Shown here piece by piece: positions 8,151 to 17,722 of a stretch of DNA of 64,000 nt. The notes beneath the pieces were generated by a model, which saw nothing but the letters and a program-made list of their open reading frames with translations, was not told the DNA's origin and searched no databases. The stretch covers positions 1,302,001 through 1,366,000 of the forward strand of contig CANLXH010000001.1 in NCBI GenBank assembly GCA_947495075.1, written 5' to 3'. Both the position numbers and the translations under genes were made by a program. The DNA comes from an uncultured Croceitalea sp. (GTDB taxonomy: Bacteria > Bacteroidota > Bacteroidia > Flavobacteriales > Flavobacteriaceae). How positions within the stretch are numbered: position 1 is the stretch's first letter; the number at the start of each line of letters is the position of its first letter.

Positions 8151-10010
8151 TTAATTTGAAGCAATTCTTGCACTTGACTGGATTTTAAAAAGCTCCTGAT
8201 TAACATTTTTTAGTGAAAGCTTAAATACTTTTATTTCTTTACGCTGTGCTTTTGTACCATAATTATGGTAGACAGTAGCTTTTAAATAAGTTGGACTCAA
8301 ACTTTTATTACCGGAATAGTTAACGTTTACACTCCAAGTGCCTGGTAGTGAATAATCCAATAAATACTCCTTAGTATTGAATCCATAATCCTTTTCCCTG
8401 TATATAGTCTCTGCATTATCCGCTAAACTATGCTTCCATATATAATATTGATTTCCTGGGTTTACAAATTGTAAATCAAATTCTGCTTCGCTATCATTCC
8501 ACTCAAAAACCAAACGTGTTCCATTAAATTCTTCTTCAGCAATATACAAGTCATTTACCCCTTCTCCCTTAATAATTGAAGTTTTGTTTAAGAATAAAAA
8601 ATTATTGTATTCACGCTCTAATATAGGTCCAAAACTCAAAGAATCTGCTTTCACTAAATCATTTTCTACTAAATGATTATATCTTGTATAAATAGCAGCT
8701 GCTTGCGTTGAGTTTCTTAATTCTCTATAGCTATTTGCTAAGTCCAAATAAGATTGTGCATAGCTAGGTCTTAGTTTAAGCACTTCTTTATAGATTAAAT
8801 TAGCTTTTTCGTATTCGCCTTGTTCTTGGTATTGATATGCCAACGCTTTTAGTAATACTGGATTGTCTTGAAAAACAAATTTGTTAGCTTCAACAATGTC
8901 ATCAGCAAAAGAATCTTCATTCCACTTTTCTTTAAAATATTTTTGCATGTCCAATGAAAAGTATGGTAAACTACTATATTGTTTTGCATATTTATTATAT
9001 ACTTTTTTTGCCTCGGTTAAAGAATTACTTGCATCAATTTCTTGAAAATAGGTTGGCATATTATGCTTAAGTCCCTCTGCACTTAAAATGGTGCCAGATA
9101 CAAAATTATTTCGTAGTCTGGCTTTATCAAATACTTTATCCGACTTAGGACTTCCAGATACAGTATTAATTACAACCACCCCTCCGGCACCAGCGCTACC
9201 ATATTGAGTAGAGGTTGCAAAATTACTTAAAATCGCTAAACGCTTAATATTCTTAACTTCTAACCAAACAGGCGCATCATTAAAAATTTGTCCATCCACG
9301 TCAAATATTGCAGCCCTCGGATTAAAAAGAGAATTTCCACCTCTAATAAATACCTTTCCACTATTTAAACCACTACTTACACCTGTACCAGCGTTACTTA
9401 GTCCAACCACCCCTGGATCATTACTTCTTTGTCCAGTTATATTGGTTAATTGTGTAGATGTACCTGCTCCTGGACCAAAAGCTCCCAGGCAAGTTCCCTC
9501 GACACGAACGCCTGAAAATTCATTTCTTAATAAGTCTAGAATACAAATAGCTACAGAATTAATCTCATCTTCATATAAAAATCGAATATTACCCGCAGCG
9601 GTTTCTGCATTTAAATAACCAAAAGCAGTGCGTATTAAATTTTGATTAGTAGGATACTCTAAAGCAAGGTCTGACTGAGATTTTCTGTTACTTCCAACAA
9701 CGACAACTTCATCTAATTCCTCAATATCTGGAACCATCGTTACATTTAATACTCTAGTAACATCTTCCACTTTTATACGAATAGTTTTCATTCCCTGGTT
9801 GCTATACGTGATTACAGCTCCCACATTTGCTTTAAGATTGTATTTGCCTTCGTTATTGGTAAAAATAGATTCTGATTGATTTTCTACTGAAATCGAAACA
9901 TTAGCGATTGGAGTTAAACCGTCGCTTACTTGACCAGAAATATTTTTAGAAACATCTTGAGCAATACAGAATGATGATGAAAATAAAAAGAGAAGGATAA
10001 ACTTGTTCAT
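8151..10010 (-). CDS. SusC-like carboxypeptidase-regulatory/plug domains fused to TPR and a C-terminal DUF2135-like domain, no beta-barrel
   Basis: 619 residues. Signal peptide (1-17); CarboxypepD_reg-like domain (about 22-100) ending in the SusC-type ELDEVVVVG; then a plug-like domain (about 105-285) with FIRGGNSLF, DVDGQIF and YGSAGAGGVVVINT, as in SusC plugs. Where a TonB-dependent receptor would continue into 600 or more barrel residues, the protein switches to TPR-like helices (about 330-455) and a beta domain (about 485-600) reminiscent of DUF2135/YfaP. Probably a periplasmic adaptor built from receptor parts. No frameshift is visible, so the fusion looks genuine. Confidence 0.75.
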   Translation of the reverse strand: MNKFILLFLFSSSFCIAQDVSKNISGQVSDGLTPIANVSISVENQSESIFTNNEGKYNLKANVGAVITYSNQGMKTIRIKVEDVTRVLNVTMVPDIEELDEVVVVGSNRKSQSDLALEYPTNQNLIRTAFGYLNAETAAGNIRFLYEDEINSVAICILDLLRNEFSGVRVEGTCLGAFGPGAGTSTQLTNITGQRSNDPGVVGLSNAGTGVSSGLNSGKVFIRGGNSLFNPRAAIFDVDGQIFNDAPVWLEVKNIKRLAILSNFATSTQYGSAGAGGVVVINTVSGSPKSDKVFDKARLRNNFVSGTILSAEGLKHNMPTYFQEIDASNSLTEAKKVYNKYAKQYSSLPYFSLDMQKYFKEKWNEDSFADDIVEANKFVFQDNPVLLKALAYQYQEQGEYEKANLIYKEVLKLRPSYAQSYLDLANSYRELRNSTQAAAIYTRYNHLVENDLVKADSLSFGPILEREYNNFLFLNKTSIIKGEGVNDLYIAEEEFNGTRLVFEWNDSEAEFDLQFVNPGNQYYIWKHSLADNAETIYREKDYGFNTKEYLLDYSLPGTWSVNVNYSGNKSLSPTYLKATVYHNYGTKAQRKEIKVFKLSLKNVNQELFKIQSSARIASN

Positions 10011-10083
10011 AGCTATTTTTTATAGTTCAAATTACAAAATTTCAATTATTTATTTGTCTCTTTCTATAAGTAAATTTATCTAA

Positions 10084-11430
10084 CTAGTTACCCTGATGGT
10101 CTTTAACTCTTGGTATAAGCAATAACTCTGTTTGCCTACCATTAACATATCTAAATCCGTCTTCACCAAAGAAACCAGCTTCTTCAAGCATAATTCTAAT
10201 GTCTCTTTTCCATTCTGGAATTGTAATCGTAGTATTTAATTCGATAGCATAAACAGTATTTGGATTTAAAGGATAATTTTCACCATCATCTTTCATTACG
10301 CCACCTTGGGAGTCCCACATACCAATTGTGGTGCCAGCAGAATGACCATATGAGCCCAACGGATGTGTATAAATAGCAGGCTTAAGACCCGTAGCTTTTG
10401 CTTCAGATAATGATTTTGCTAAAATTTGATTCCCGGTCTTCCCTTTAATCATATTCTTGGTTAAAAAATCCTGAACTCGATTACCGTCTTTTAAACCATT
10501 TACCAAAAAGCCTGGTGCTTCTTTCTCTTCAGGTTTTAAAACATAGGCCAATTCTTGACAATCGGTATTTAAGCGTAAATAAGTAATTCCAAAATCGCAA
10601 TGCAATAAATCCCCAGGTAGAATTACCATATCGTCTGGTCTGCCTGAAAAAGAATATAAATGACCTACCAATTCTTCACTTGTTCTTTGTACGTCTACTG
10701 TTGGATGAAACCAGGTTTCTAATCCTAAATCAGTTACTTTTTGTCGCATCCACCACTCTACTTCAGTTGTTGTGGTAATGCCAGGCGTAATCACTTTTTC
10801 AGAAAAGGCTTCTGCAATTATATCATGTGTAATATCTACTAATTGGTTGTAAATTACCATTTCTCTTTCTGTTCTTGTCTCAATCCAACGTACCGCTAAT
10901 TGTTCTGCCGATATGACTTTATTATGGTATTTCTTTGGTAGGTTTTGCATAAAAGCATCATAATCAGTTTTATCTAAACCGTCGGCAATATTGTAATCTT
11001 CAGAAAAATTTAATCCAATTTTTTTAGGATTTCTTTCTTCTATTAACTGGATTAACCTTTTCCACTGATTGGGTTCTTTTTCTTTATCCCAAGCAGATTT
11101 GATACTTTTACCAACATTATATCTCGCAACCGCGAGCTTATCAATTGTATTCTTTTTTTTATTTTGATAAAAAACTAAAATAGTTCTGCGTCGTGCATTT
11201 AACCATTTTGCTGGTAACATTGTTCGTAAAACGGGGTCTTCATTATACTCTCGCGAGATTAAAACCCACATATCAATATCCGTCTTATCCATCAATTGTG
11301 GCAAAAGGGTATTAAAACGTTCTTCTAAAATTTCGTCTACTACCCTTGCTCGTTCATTTTCTAGTAGAATCTGTTGTGAGGATAAAAGAAATGGAAAAAT
11401 TAAACTAAGTGTAAGTAATGTGTTTTTCAT
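10084..11430 (-). CDS. Exported M24-family metallopeptidase (Xaa-Pro aminopeptidase-like)
   Basis: 448 residues with a signal peptide (about 1-18, ending LLSSQQ). The pita-bread fold residues are all present: Asp in LLHCDFG, Asp in LNTDCQE, His in GHSAGTTIG, Glu in YAIELNT and Glu in IMLEEAGF. These form the two-metal site of aminopeptidase P/creatinase proteins; a complete metal set favours peptidase activity. N-terminal creatinase_N-like domain about 20-190. Likely periplasmic cleavage of peptides with proline at position 2. Confidence 0.88.
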   Translation of the reverse strand: MKNTLLTLSLIFPFLLSSQQILLENERARVVDEILEERFNTLLPQLMDKTDIDMWVLISREYNEDPVLRTMLPAKWLNARRRTILVFYQNKKKNTIDKLAVARYNVGKSIKSAWDKEKEPNQWKRLIQLIEERNPKKIGLNFSEDYNIADGLDKTDYDAFMQNLPKKYHNKVISAEQLAVRWIETRTEREMVIYNQLVDITHDIIAEAFSEKVITPGITTTTEVEWWMRQKVTDLGLETWFHPTVDVQRTSEELVGHLYSFSGRPDDMVILPGDLLHCDFGITYLRLNTDCQELAYVLKPEEKEAPGFLVNGLKDGNRVQDFLTKNMIKGKTGNQILAKSLSEAKATGLKPAIYTHPLGSYGHSAGTTIGMWDSQGGVMKDDGENYPLNPNTVYAIELNTTITIPEWKRDIRIMLEEAGFFGEDGFRYVNGRQTELLLIPRVKDHQGN

Positions 11431-11462
11431 TTGAATAAATTAATAATGAAAAATACAAAATA

Positions 11463-12518
11463 TTAGTTCTTAAGGGCTGCAGAAAGCGTTTCAGAACGTA
11501 ATACTTTGCCGTTAGCACTCTGAATAAAATGTTCAATATTTAAAATAGCTTTTGGCTTTTCGTATTTTGACAAATCATTGACATTATCGATTTGCATTAA
11601 TAGATTAGGCATATCAATATCACCTTCTACTACTAAAACTAATTTTTCACCAAAGGTGTCATCTTGTAATCCAGCAACAAAAAACCGAGTGTCAATAATC
11701 TTTGTTAGCTTTCGTTCAATTTGTTCAGGAATTAATTTAATCCCTCCAGAATTAATTATTGTATCGTATCTACCTAGCCACTTAAATTCTGTATCAGAAA
11801 TTAATTCTACAACATCATTAGTAATCACTTCTTCATCAGTAATCTTTGGTGCATTTATAACTAAACATCCTCTTTCATCCGTTTTTACGGTAACTGTGGG
11901 TATGGTTTCAAAGTTGCTAACTTCAAGCTTTCTAACAGCAATATGGGTTATAGTCTCCGTCATACCATAGGTCTCATAAGTGGCAGTCTTTAAAGACCGA
12001 AGTTTATTTTCAAGCTTTTTTTCAAGCGGTGCTCCACCAATAATCAATTTGCCAATTCGATATAACTTATCAATTGAATTCTGGACCTGAAGTGGAATCA
12101 TAGCTCCAAAATCATATGAATTTGAAGTGTCTTTCAAGGGATTCGAACTTGGTTCAACCACATCTATCTGCAAACCCAAAACCATGGCTCTTACCAACAT
12201 CATTTTACCAGCAATAAAGTCGCAGGGTAAACAAAGTAAGACGGAATCTCTTGCTGATAAGTTGAAAAAACTACCCGTAGCCAATGCCGAATTGACCATG
12301 TGCTTTTTTTGAAGTTGAATTTGTTTAGGTTTCCCTGTAGAACCAGAGGTAGAAACTGTGACCATTTTAGATTGATTTGTCCAATCTAGAATAAAATTAC
12401 CTATTGGAACTTCAAAAGGTTTTCCTTCTTTTACTAGACTATTTGCAAACTCGTTTAAGGCATTATCTGAAAAAGACGTACCATTAAGCTTGAAATTAGG
12501 ATGGGTCTCCATTCTCAA
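11463..12518 (-). CDS. menE: o-Succinylbenzoate--CoA ligase (MenE), short AMP-binding enzyme
   Basis: Activates o-succinylbenzoate with ATP and CoA in menaquinone synthesis. 351 residues, the short form usual in Bacteroidota. ANL motifs: STSGSTGKPKQI (P-loop), YGMTETITH (A5), GRYDTIINSGGIKL (A7/A8 hinge) and a C-terminal NGKVLRS with the A10 lysine. Start could be the ATG at 12518 or at 12512; both overlap the upstream CPBP gene by about 20 bases, implying translational coupling. Third gene of menC-CPBP-menE. Confidence 0.88.
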   Translation of the reverse strand: MRMETHPNFKLNGTSFSDNALNEFANSLVKEGKPFEVPIGNFILDWTNQSKMVTVSTSGSTGKPKQIQLQKKHMVNSALATGSFFNLSARDSVLLCLPCDFIAGKMMLVRAMVLGLQIDVVEPSSNPLKDTSNSYDFGAMIPLQVQNSIDKLYRIGKLIIGGAPLEKKLENKLRSLKTATYETYGMTETITHIAVRKLEVSNFETIPTVTVKTDERGCLVINAPKITDEEVITNDVVELISDTEFKWLGRYDTIINSGGIKLIPEQIERKLTKIIDTRFFVAGLQDDTFGEKLVLVVEGDIDMPNLLMQIDNVNDLSKYEKPKAILNIEHFIQSANGKVLRSETLSAALKN

Positions 12519-13428
12519 CTGCCAAAAATTCTTCTTTACGCATCACCTTACCAAAAAGACGTTCTTTCCAATCGGACCATTTATATTTCTTTGAGAAAAT
12601 AAATAACAAAATGGGGAAAATTACCAAAACTGGGACTAAAACGTCCAGTCCAAGCACAGGTTGAGAAATGTCCCTATAAATAGAATCCGTTTGGAATGCA
12701 GTCCAATCTGCTGTTACCAGCAACGCTGTTATCAAATTATTTGCAGCATGAAAACCTAGTGCCAGTTCTAGCCCTTCATCCATTAAAGTCAAAATTCCTA
12801 GAAAAAAACCAGTGCCGATGTAATAGACCATGATTCCATAACCTAATTTTTCTACTTCGGGATTAGCAATATGCATCAAGCCAAAAAGTGTAGATGTGAT
12901 AATCAACGGAACCCATTTGTTTTTGGTTAAAATACCAAGTCCTTGCATCATATGACCCCTAAACAAATATTCTTCAAAGCTTGTTTGTAGAGGTATTAAA
13001 AGAATTGTTATTACTGCCAGTACAATAAATTTGGGGAAATTAAAATTGAAAACATAATCATCAGGTGAAGCAAAAATATCTATAAGCGTAATTAGAACCG
13101 TTAAGCCTCCCCAAAGAGTAAAAGCAAAAAATACACGCTTCCAATCAATCTTTTTTCTCGATGTCGTTAACGAGGTTATTGATTGTTGGTGTACCAGAAT
13201 AGTCCAACCTAAAACCACAAAAAGGCCTGCAACCAAAGGAGCCAATAAAATAATTAAAACTATGTTAGTACCTAATTTATCAATCATAGAGGCCATGGCA
13301 TCTTCTACATTAATATCAGAATTAATGGTAAGAATATAGTTAAAAGTCATAAAGCCTATAAAACCCAATGGGATTATAAAATATTTCCAAAGTCCAATAT
13401 TCCCTCTATATCCTTGTTCTATATACAT
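12496..13428 (-). CDS. CPBP-family intramembrane metalloprotease-like protein
   Basis: 310 residues from the chosen ATG at 13428; a start at 13455 is possible but adds a polar stretch inside menC. About eight hydrophobic helices. The CPBP/Abi motifs are present: EEYLFRG (EExxxR), FGLMH and a later HAANN. Family members include CAAX-type prenyl-protein proteases and bacterial self-immunity proteins; here the substrate is unknown. Sits between menC and menE with overlaps on both sides. This placement is common in Flavobacteriia but has no obvious role in quinone synthesis. Confidence 0.85.
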   Translation of the reverse strand: MYIEQGYRGNIGLWKYFIIPLGFIGFMTFNYILTINSDINVEDAMASMIDKLGTNIVLIILLAPLVAGLFVVLGWTILVHQQSITSLTTSRKKIDWKRVFFAFTLWGGLTVLITLIDIFASPDDYVFNFNFPKFIVLAVITILLIPLQTSFEEYLFRGHMMQGLGILTKNKWVPLIITSTLFGLMHIANPEVEKLGYGIMVYYIGTGFFLGILTLMDEGLELALGFHAANNLITALLVTADWTAFQTDSIYRDISQPVLGLDVLVPVLVIFPILLFIFSKKYKWSDWKERLFGKVMRKEEFLAVENGDPS

Positions 13429-14471
13429 AATTGTTCTATTATATCTGTTTGCCAAGATAAATCTTTTCTGTAAAACAACCGACCCTCTATTACTTCTAAA
13501 GGACTTTCAAGATTATTGGTAAAAAGGCTACCTGTACCTAAGCCCTGTGGCAAGTTATTTTTTAGCGTATAGGTCCATTGCGCAATTGCATTTAACCCAA
13601 TATTACTTTCTAAAGCACTCGTAATCCACCATCTTATGTTTAGTTCTTCTGCAAGATTTATCCATTCTTGTGAGCCTTTATAGCCACCCACCAAACTGGG
13701 TTTAAGAATAATGTATTGTGGCTGTATGGATTTAAGTAGTTCTTGTTTTTCAACAAACTCTGTCACCCCTATCAGTTCTTCATCTAAGGCAATTGCTAAC
13801 GGCGTAGTCTTGCATAAATCCGCCATTAGTTTCCAGTTTCCTTTCTTAATGGGTTGTTCTATAGAATGTAAATCAAACTCGGCAAGAGCATTTAATTTTG
13901 ACAATGCCTCTTTGGGTTTAAAAGCGCCGTTTGCATCTACTCGCAGTTCAATTTCGTCTTTATCATAAACTTCTCTAATAGAGCTTAAAAGTGAAAGTTC
14001 TGTATTAAAATCGATAGCTCCAATTTTTATCTTAATGCAGGTAAATCCAGATTCCAGTTTATCAGAGATCTGCTCTAACATAAACTCTTTACTACCCATC
14101 CAAATGAGTCCATTTATTTCAATCGGAGATTCATTTAGCAAGAAGTCACTAGAGTATAAATGAAATGGATTTTTAGAATGAAGTGATAAAAAGGCTTGTT
14201 CTAAACCAAATTGTATTGAGGGGAAATCTACTAAACTTAATAATAAATTCTCGAGGCCTAAATTAATATTTTCACAGACCCATTGCAGTTTTTTTTCATA
14301 ATGGGGAACATCATCAAAACTCAGTCCTCTCAACAGACCACACTCTCCTATTCCTTCCTGCGCACCATCTTTAAGTATCAAGAACCAAGTTTCTTTAATT
14401 TTTAAAATGCCTCTTGAGGTTCCGCTTGGACGTTTAAAAATAAGTTCATGACGTTTGTAGAATGCTATCAT
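13419..14471 (-). CDS. menC: o-Succinylbenzoate synthase (MenC)
   Basis: Enolase-superfamily dehydratase converting SHCHC to o-succinylbenzoate. Catalytic residues: KIKIG (KxK, residue about 149), Mg ligands in RVDANGAF and SIEQP and DEE, and a C-terminal ILKPS with the second lysine. 350 residues, normal length. First gene of a minus-strand group whose neighbours overlap; divergent from the SDR gene, with 42 bases between the start codons. Confidence 0.9.
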   Translation of the reverse strand: MIAFYKRHELIFKRPSGTSRGILKIKETWFLILKDGAQEGIGECGLLRGLSFDDVPHYEKKLQWVCENINLGLENLLLSLVDFPSIQFGLEQAFLSLHSKNPFHLYSSDFLLNESPIEINGLIWMGSKEFMLEQISDKLESGFTCIKIKIGAIDFNTELSLLSSIREVYDKDEIELRVDANGAFKPKEALSKLNALAEFDLHSIEQPIKKGNWKLMADLCKTTPLAIALDEELIGVTEFVEKQELLKSIQPQYIILKPSLVGGYKGSQEWINLAEELNIRWWITSALESNIGLNAIAQWTYTLKNNLPQGLGTGSLFTNNLESPLEVIEGRLFYRKDLSWQTDIIEQLCI

Positions 14472-14513
14472 CTAGCTCAAAATTAACTATATTTTGACCC
14501 TAAATAAACTCTT

Positions 14514-15308
14514 ATGACCAGAATTGACGGAAAAATAGTTTGGATTACTGGTGCATCTTCAGGGATTGGAGAAGAATTGGCTTATCAACTGGCTGCTAAA
14601 AATTGTAAACTCATTCTATCTGCAAGAAGAAGAGAGGTCTTAGAAAAAGTAAGAGACAATTGTTCAAATAAAAAAAATATACATGTACTACCTCTGGATA
14701 TTACGGAGTTCGATAAAATGAACAATAAAGTGGAGAAAGCAATACAACTAGTTGGAAAGATTGATATTCTGATTAATAATGCCGGTATCAGTCAACGGTC
14801 ATTGATTGCGGAAACCGACTTTAGCGTATATCAAAAAATGATTGATGTAGATTATTTGGGTACGGTTGCGCTTACAAAAGCAATCTTACCCTATTTTATG
14901 CAGCAGAAATCTGGTCACTTTGTTACGGTAAGCAGTTTAATGGGTAAATTTTCTTCACCATATCGTTCTGGTTATTGTGGCGCTAAGCATGCCTTACATG
15001 GCTTCTTTGATGCTTTGCGTATGGAGCATGAAAAAGATAATATTGATGTTACTATGATATGCCCTGGTTTTGTAAATACAAATATTGCAAAAAGTGCGCT
15101 TACTGGTGATGGTTCTTCTCAAGGGAAAAATGATAACGCTACGGTTAATGGAATTTCTACGACAAGATTAAGCCATAAAATGATTAGAGCTATTGAAAAA
15201 AAGAGTTACGAAACATACATTGGAGGAAAAGAAACCAAAGGTGTATATGTAAAACGATTTTTTCCGAAACTACTTCACAGACTCGTTTTAAAAAGCGAAG
15301 TGAGATAG
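14514..15308 (+). CDS. Short-chain dehydrogenase/reductase
   Basis: 264 residues. Cofactor motif TGASSGIGEELA, NNAG at about 92, catalytic Ser in TVSSLMG and YCGAKHA (YxxxK). The basic residues after the first beta-strand (SARRR) favour NADPH. Resembles the DHRS7-type SDRs that act on lipophilic or retinoid-like substrates, but the substrate is unknown. Stops one base before the stop of the convergent histidine kinase; it interrupts the men gene order. Confidence 0.87.
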   Translation: MTRIDGKIVWITGASSGIGEELAYQLAAKNCKLILSARRREVLEKVRDNCSNKKNIHVLPLDITEFDKMNNKVEKAIQLVGKIDILINNAGISQRSLIAETDFSVYQKMIDVDYLGTVALTKAILPYFMQQKSGHFVTVSSLMGKFSSPYRSGYCGAKHALHGFFDALRMEHEKDNIDVTMICPGFVNTNIAKSALTGDGSSQGKNDNATVNGISTTRLSHKMIRAIEKKSYETYIGGKETKGVYVKRFFPKLLHRLVLKSEVR

Positions 15309-15309
15309 C

Positions 15310-17268
15310 CTAGTTAAAATTAAACCAAAACCGAACACCTTCGCCTGTTTTATCTACGTTTAACTTAGACTGAAGTTGATTTACCAGACGGTTCATTAAA
15401 CGAATTCCCATTGAAGAATTGGCACGTTCATCGGTATCATCAGGTAAACCTACTCCGTTATCCGTATATTCAAAATAACCTTGGTCTCCATTTTTTCTCA
15501 AATGAATATAGATTTTACCATTCTCATCACTTTCTGGGAATGCATATTTAAATGAATTAGATACTAATTCATTTAAAATTAAACCAAAAGGTATCGCTCT
15601 ATCTATATCCAACTCAGTTCCTTCTGCGTCTATTGTAATACTAATATTATGTCCGCCTTTTTTGTAAACAGATTGCACACTATTAATTAAACTTTCTATA
15701 TAACCTTGCATTTCTATAACAGAAAGATCTTCGTTCTGATATAATTTTTGGTGAATCAAGGCCATAGCTTTCACCCTACTCTTACCTTCTTCAAGTGCTG
15801 CGATTGCTGCCTTACTTCGTGTATTTTTAGTTTGTAGACTTAACAAACTAGAAACCATCTGCAGATTATTTTTAACCCTATGGTGAATCTCTTTTAAAAG
15901 TGAATCTTTCTCTTTTAGAGAATCTTCGATTATATGTTTTTGCTGTGCAATAAGGCGTTGATTCTTTATACTTTTTAAATAGGCGTATACGAGACCTGCA
16001 AAACCAAGCAGTGTAAAAATTAGAGATATAATAACAAGATTCGTACGCTCATTTTGCTGCTGTAATTCATTTCTAAACTTTTCATTTGCAGATTTTTGCT
16101 CATTCACCAATCTTCTGGAATCCTCTAATTCCGATGTCCCAACAATTGCAACTAATTGCTGTTTTAATATGGATTGCTCATTAGCTTTTAGAGAATCTAA
16201 AATACGTTCATTTCTTCTGTAAAAGTTGATAGCGGTTTTAAAACTATCTGTCTTATCGTAATAACTGGCTAATAACTTATTTAATTTTAATTCTTGCCGT
16301 ACATCTTTAATACCAGTAACCTTATCAAGGTTTTGTTTTGCAGTTTTATAATTCCCAAGCTGTAAATGGGCATTCGCAAAGTTTAAAGTATTGTCAACAA
16401 GTTGACTATTATATTTACTATTATCGAATTCCTCAAAAATTTTTAAGCTTGTCTGCAAATGAGGTAAAGCTTCTTTATACTGCTTTAGGGCCACATAACA
16501 CTTACCTATGTTCCCTTCTATTTCTGCATTTAAAAACTCAATTTCAAAAAGATCATTTTCTGTTTTTTGTTTGGTAATATCGTTAATGACCACCTTTAAA
16601 TAACCGCTAGCTTTATTTAATTCAGCTATTGCTGTAGGTTCGGATTTATCCAAACGAAGGTAATTCCCAATTTTGTTATGGTGTATAGCTTTACCTAAAT
16701 CGTCATTGTCTGCAATAGTGGGACCTACTGTTTGTACATATTTATTCATGGCTCTTCTGTAAAGACCCATTTTTTCATAAATATCATAAAATGCTACCCC
16801 TTTTGTGAAACCAGATTCTATTTTCTCCTCTCTAACCTTAATCTGTTCGTCAAACATATTAAGTTGACTGTAATTTTCATCAAGAATATTAAGCAGAATC
16901 TCTAAAACTTTAAGTCCAAGGGTATCCTTATTTTTGGGTAATTCTTTTGCGAACGCAATACTTTTATTATAATCTCCTAAATCATAATAAAGCTGTGCTT
17001 TAATTAGCTTGTATTGACGAATGGCATTAGAGTCATTTATTTTTTCAGCACTATTTAGATACACTTTTACGTCGTCAAGCCAATCATAGGCTGAGTCTTG
17101 TGTGTACCTATTTGGTGTTTCAAAAAAGAAATCAAATTTCTCAGCTGAACTCTCAACATTTCTAAAAGCTTCTAATAAATCAGTCTCTTGTGGTGCAATA
17201 TCTTGCGCCAAAACACACCCAAAAGAAAAAAGAGCTATTACAATAAAAAAATTAGTCTGTTTTGGCAT
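15310..17268 (-). CDS. TPR sensor histidine kinase of the HisKA_2 type
   Basis: 652 residues. Signal peptide (1-21), a periplasmic TPR array (about 55-370), a coiled segment, one membrane helix (about 408-428), then a HisKA_2 dimerisation domain with EIHHRVKNNLQMVSSLLSLQ (phospho-His in IHHRVKNN) and an HATPase with NELVSNSFKYAFP and DNGVGLP. HisKA_2 kinases of this layout usually pair with LytTR regulators. The LytTR gene lies 653 bases upstream on the same strand, so a two-component system is inferred. Confidence 0.9.
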   Translation of the reverse strand: MPKQTNFFIVIALFSFGCVLAQDIAPQETDLLEAFRNVESSAEKFDFFFETPNRYTQDSAYDWLDDVKVYLNSAEKINDSNAIRQYKLIKAQLYYDLGDYNKSIAFAKELPKNKDTLGLKVLEILLNILDENYSQLNMFDEQIKVREEKIESGFTKGVAFYDIYEKMGLYRRAMNKYVQTVGPTIADNDDLGKAIHHNKIGNYLRLDKSEPTAIAELNKASGYLKVVINDITKQKTENDLFEIEFLNAEIEGNIGKCYVALKQYKEALPHLQTSLKIFEEFDNSKYNSQLVDNTLNFANAHLQLGNYKTAKQNLDKVTGIKDVRQELKLNKLLASYYDKTDSFKTAINFYRRNERILDSLKANEQSILKQQLVAIVGTSELEDSRRLVNEQKSANEKFRNELQQQNERTNLVIISLIFTLLGFAGLVYAYLKSIKNQRLIAQQKHIIEDSLKEKDSLLKEIHHRVKNNLQMVSSLLSLQTKNTRSKAAIAALEEGKSRVKAMALIHQKLYQNEDLSVIEMQGYIESLINSVQSVYKKGGHNISITIDAEGTELDIDRAIPFGLILNELVSNSFKYAFPESDENGKIYIHLRKNGDQGYFEYTDNGVGLPDDTDERANSSMGIRLMNRLVNQLQSKLNVDKTGEGVRFWFNFN

Positions 17269-17458
17269 TACCTATTATTATACTTAACTAAAACGTTTCA
17301 TATTCAAATAACATATATCTGAAAAAAACATTATTACTAAAAATACTTCTGCATCTAATCAAGAACAATCTTTTGTTGTAAACCCAAGTACTTAAGTGGT
17401 ATAAACCGCTAAGTATAGTTAGTTATAATAGATTAACTACAAAATCTATAATCATATG

Positions 17459-17494
17459 TAAAAAAAGACCATACTAAAAAGTATAGCCTTTTTT
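17459..17494 (-). terminator. Intrinsic terminator or attenuator in the kinase leader
   Basis: On the minus strand GGCTATAC pairs with GTATGGTC. The two non-Watson-Crick positions are G.U on this strand and A.C on the other, and a run of seven T follows. It therefore works leftward only, before the kinase gene at 17268. Confidence 0.65.
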
Positions 17495-17537
17495 AATAGT
17501 ATGTATATGTAAGATTTGATGATGCATAAATTTCCAT

Positions 17538-17571
17538 CAAAATTAGGACGAAACATATGCTGTAGTTCCAA
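17538..17571 (-). promoter_or_regulatory. Candidate promoter directly downstream of the 21-bp repeats
   Basis: Minus strand: TTG at 17571-17569, 23 bases, TAATTTTG at 17545-17538 (exact TAnnTTTG). Start of transcription expected near 17531; product would be either a short RNA of about 70 nt ending at the hairpin or the kinase mRNA. Confidence 0.5.
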
Positions 17572-17608
17572 AATGTTGTGAAAGTGCCAAATTATGTTGT
17601 GAAAGTGC
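17572..17608. promoter_or_regulatory. Tandem direct repeat, probable LytTR operator
   Basis: ATGTTGTGAAAGTGC occurs at 17573-17587 and 17594-17608, a 21-bp period (two helical turns). With the preceding base, the 9-mers AATGTTGTG and TATGTTGTG partly fit the LytTR half-site pattern with central GTT, and the 12-bp spacing between 9-mers matches known LytTR operators. They abut the -33 element of the minus-strand promoter, an activator position. Confidence 0.45.
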
Positions 17609-17697
17609 TCTACGCACATGTAAAAACACTTTTTATCGATGTTTTGCGCATTTCAAAGAAGATTTAAGCATTATAACCGAAATAACGACACAAAAAA

Positions 17698-17722
17698 AGC
17701 CTTATCGTTTTTGGATAAGGCT
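17698..17722. terminator. Hairpin with A- and T-runs, terminator-like
   Basis: AGCCTTATC/GATAAGGCT, 9-bp stem, 7-base loop, preceded by seven A and followed by a shorter T-run; strongest as a minus-strand terminator. No gene ends here on either strand, so it may end a small transcript or be a leftover of a lost gene. Confidence 0.6.

Noticed and set aside
11578-11970. 130-codon frame antisense to menE
   Set aside because: Shadow of menE without any recognisable domain.
17383-17450. Possible gene fragment before the histidine kinase
   Set aside because: Short frames on the plus strand are interrupted quickly and match nothing I recognise.
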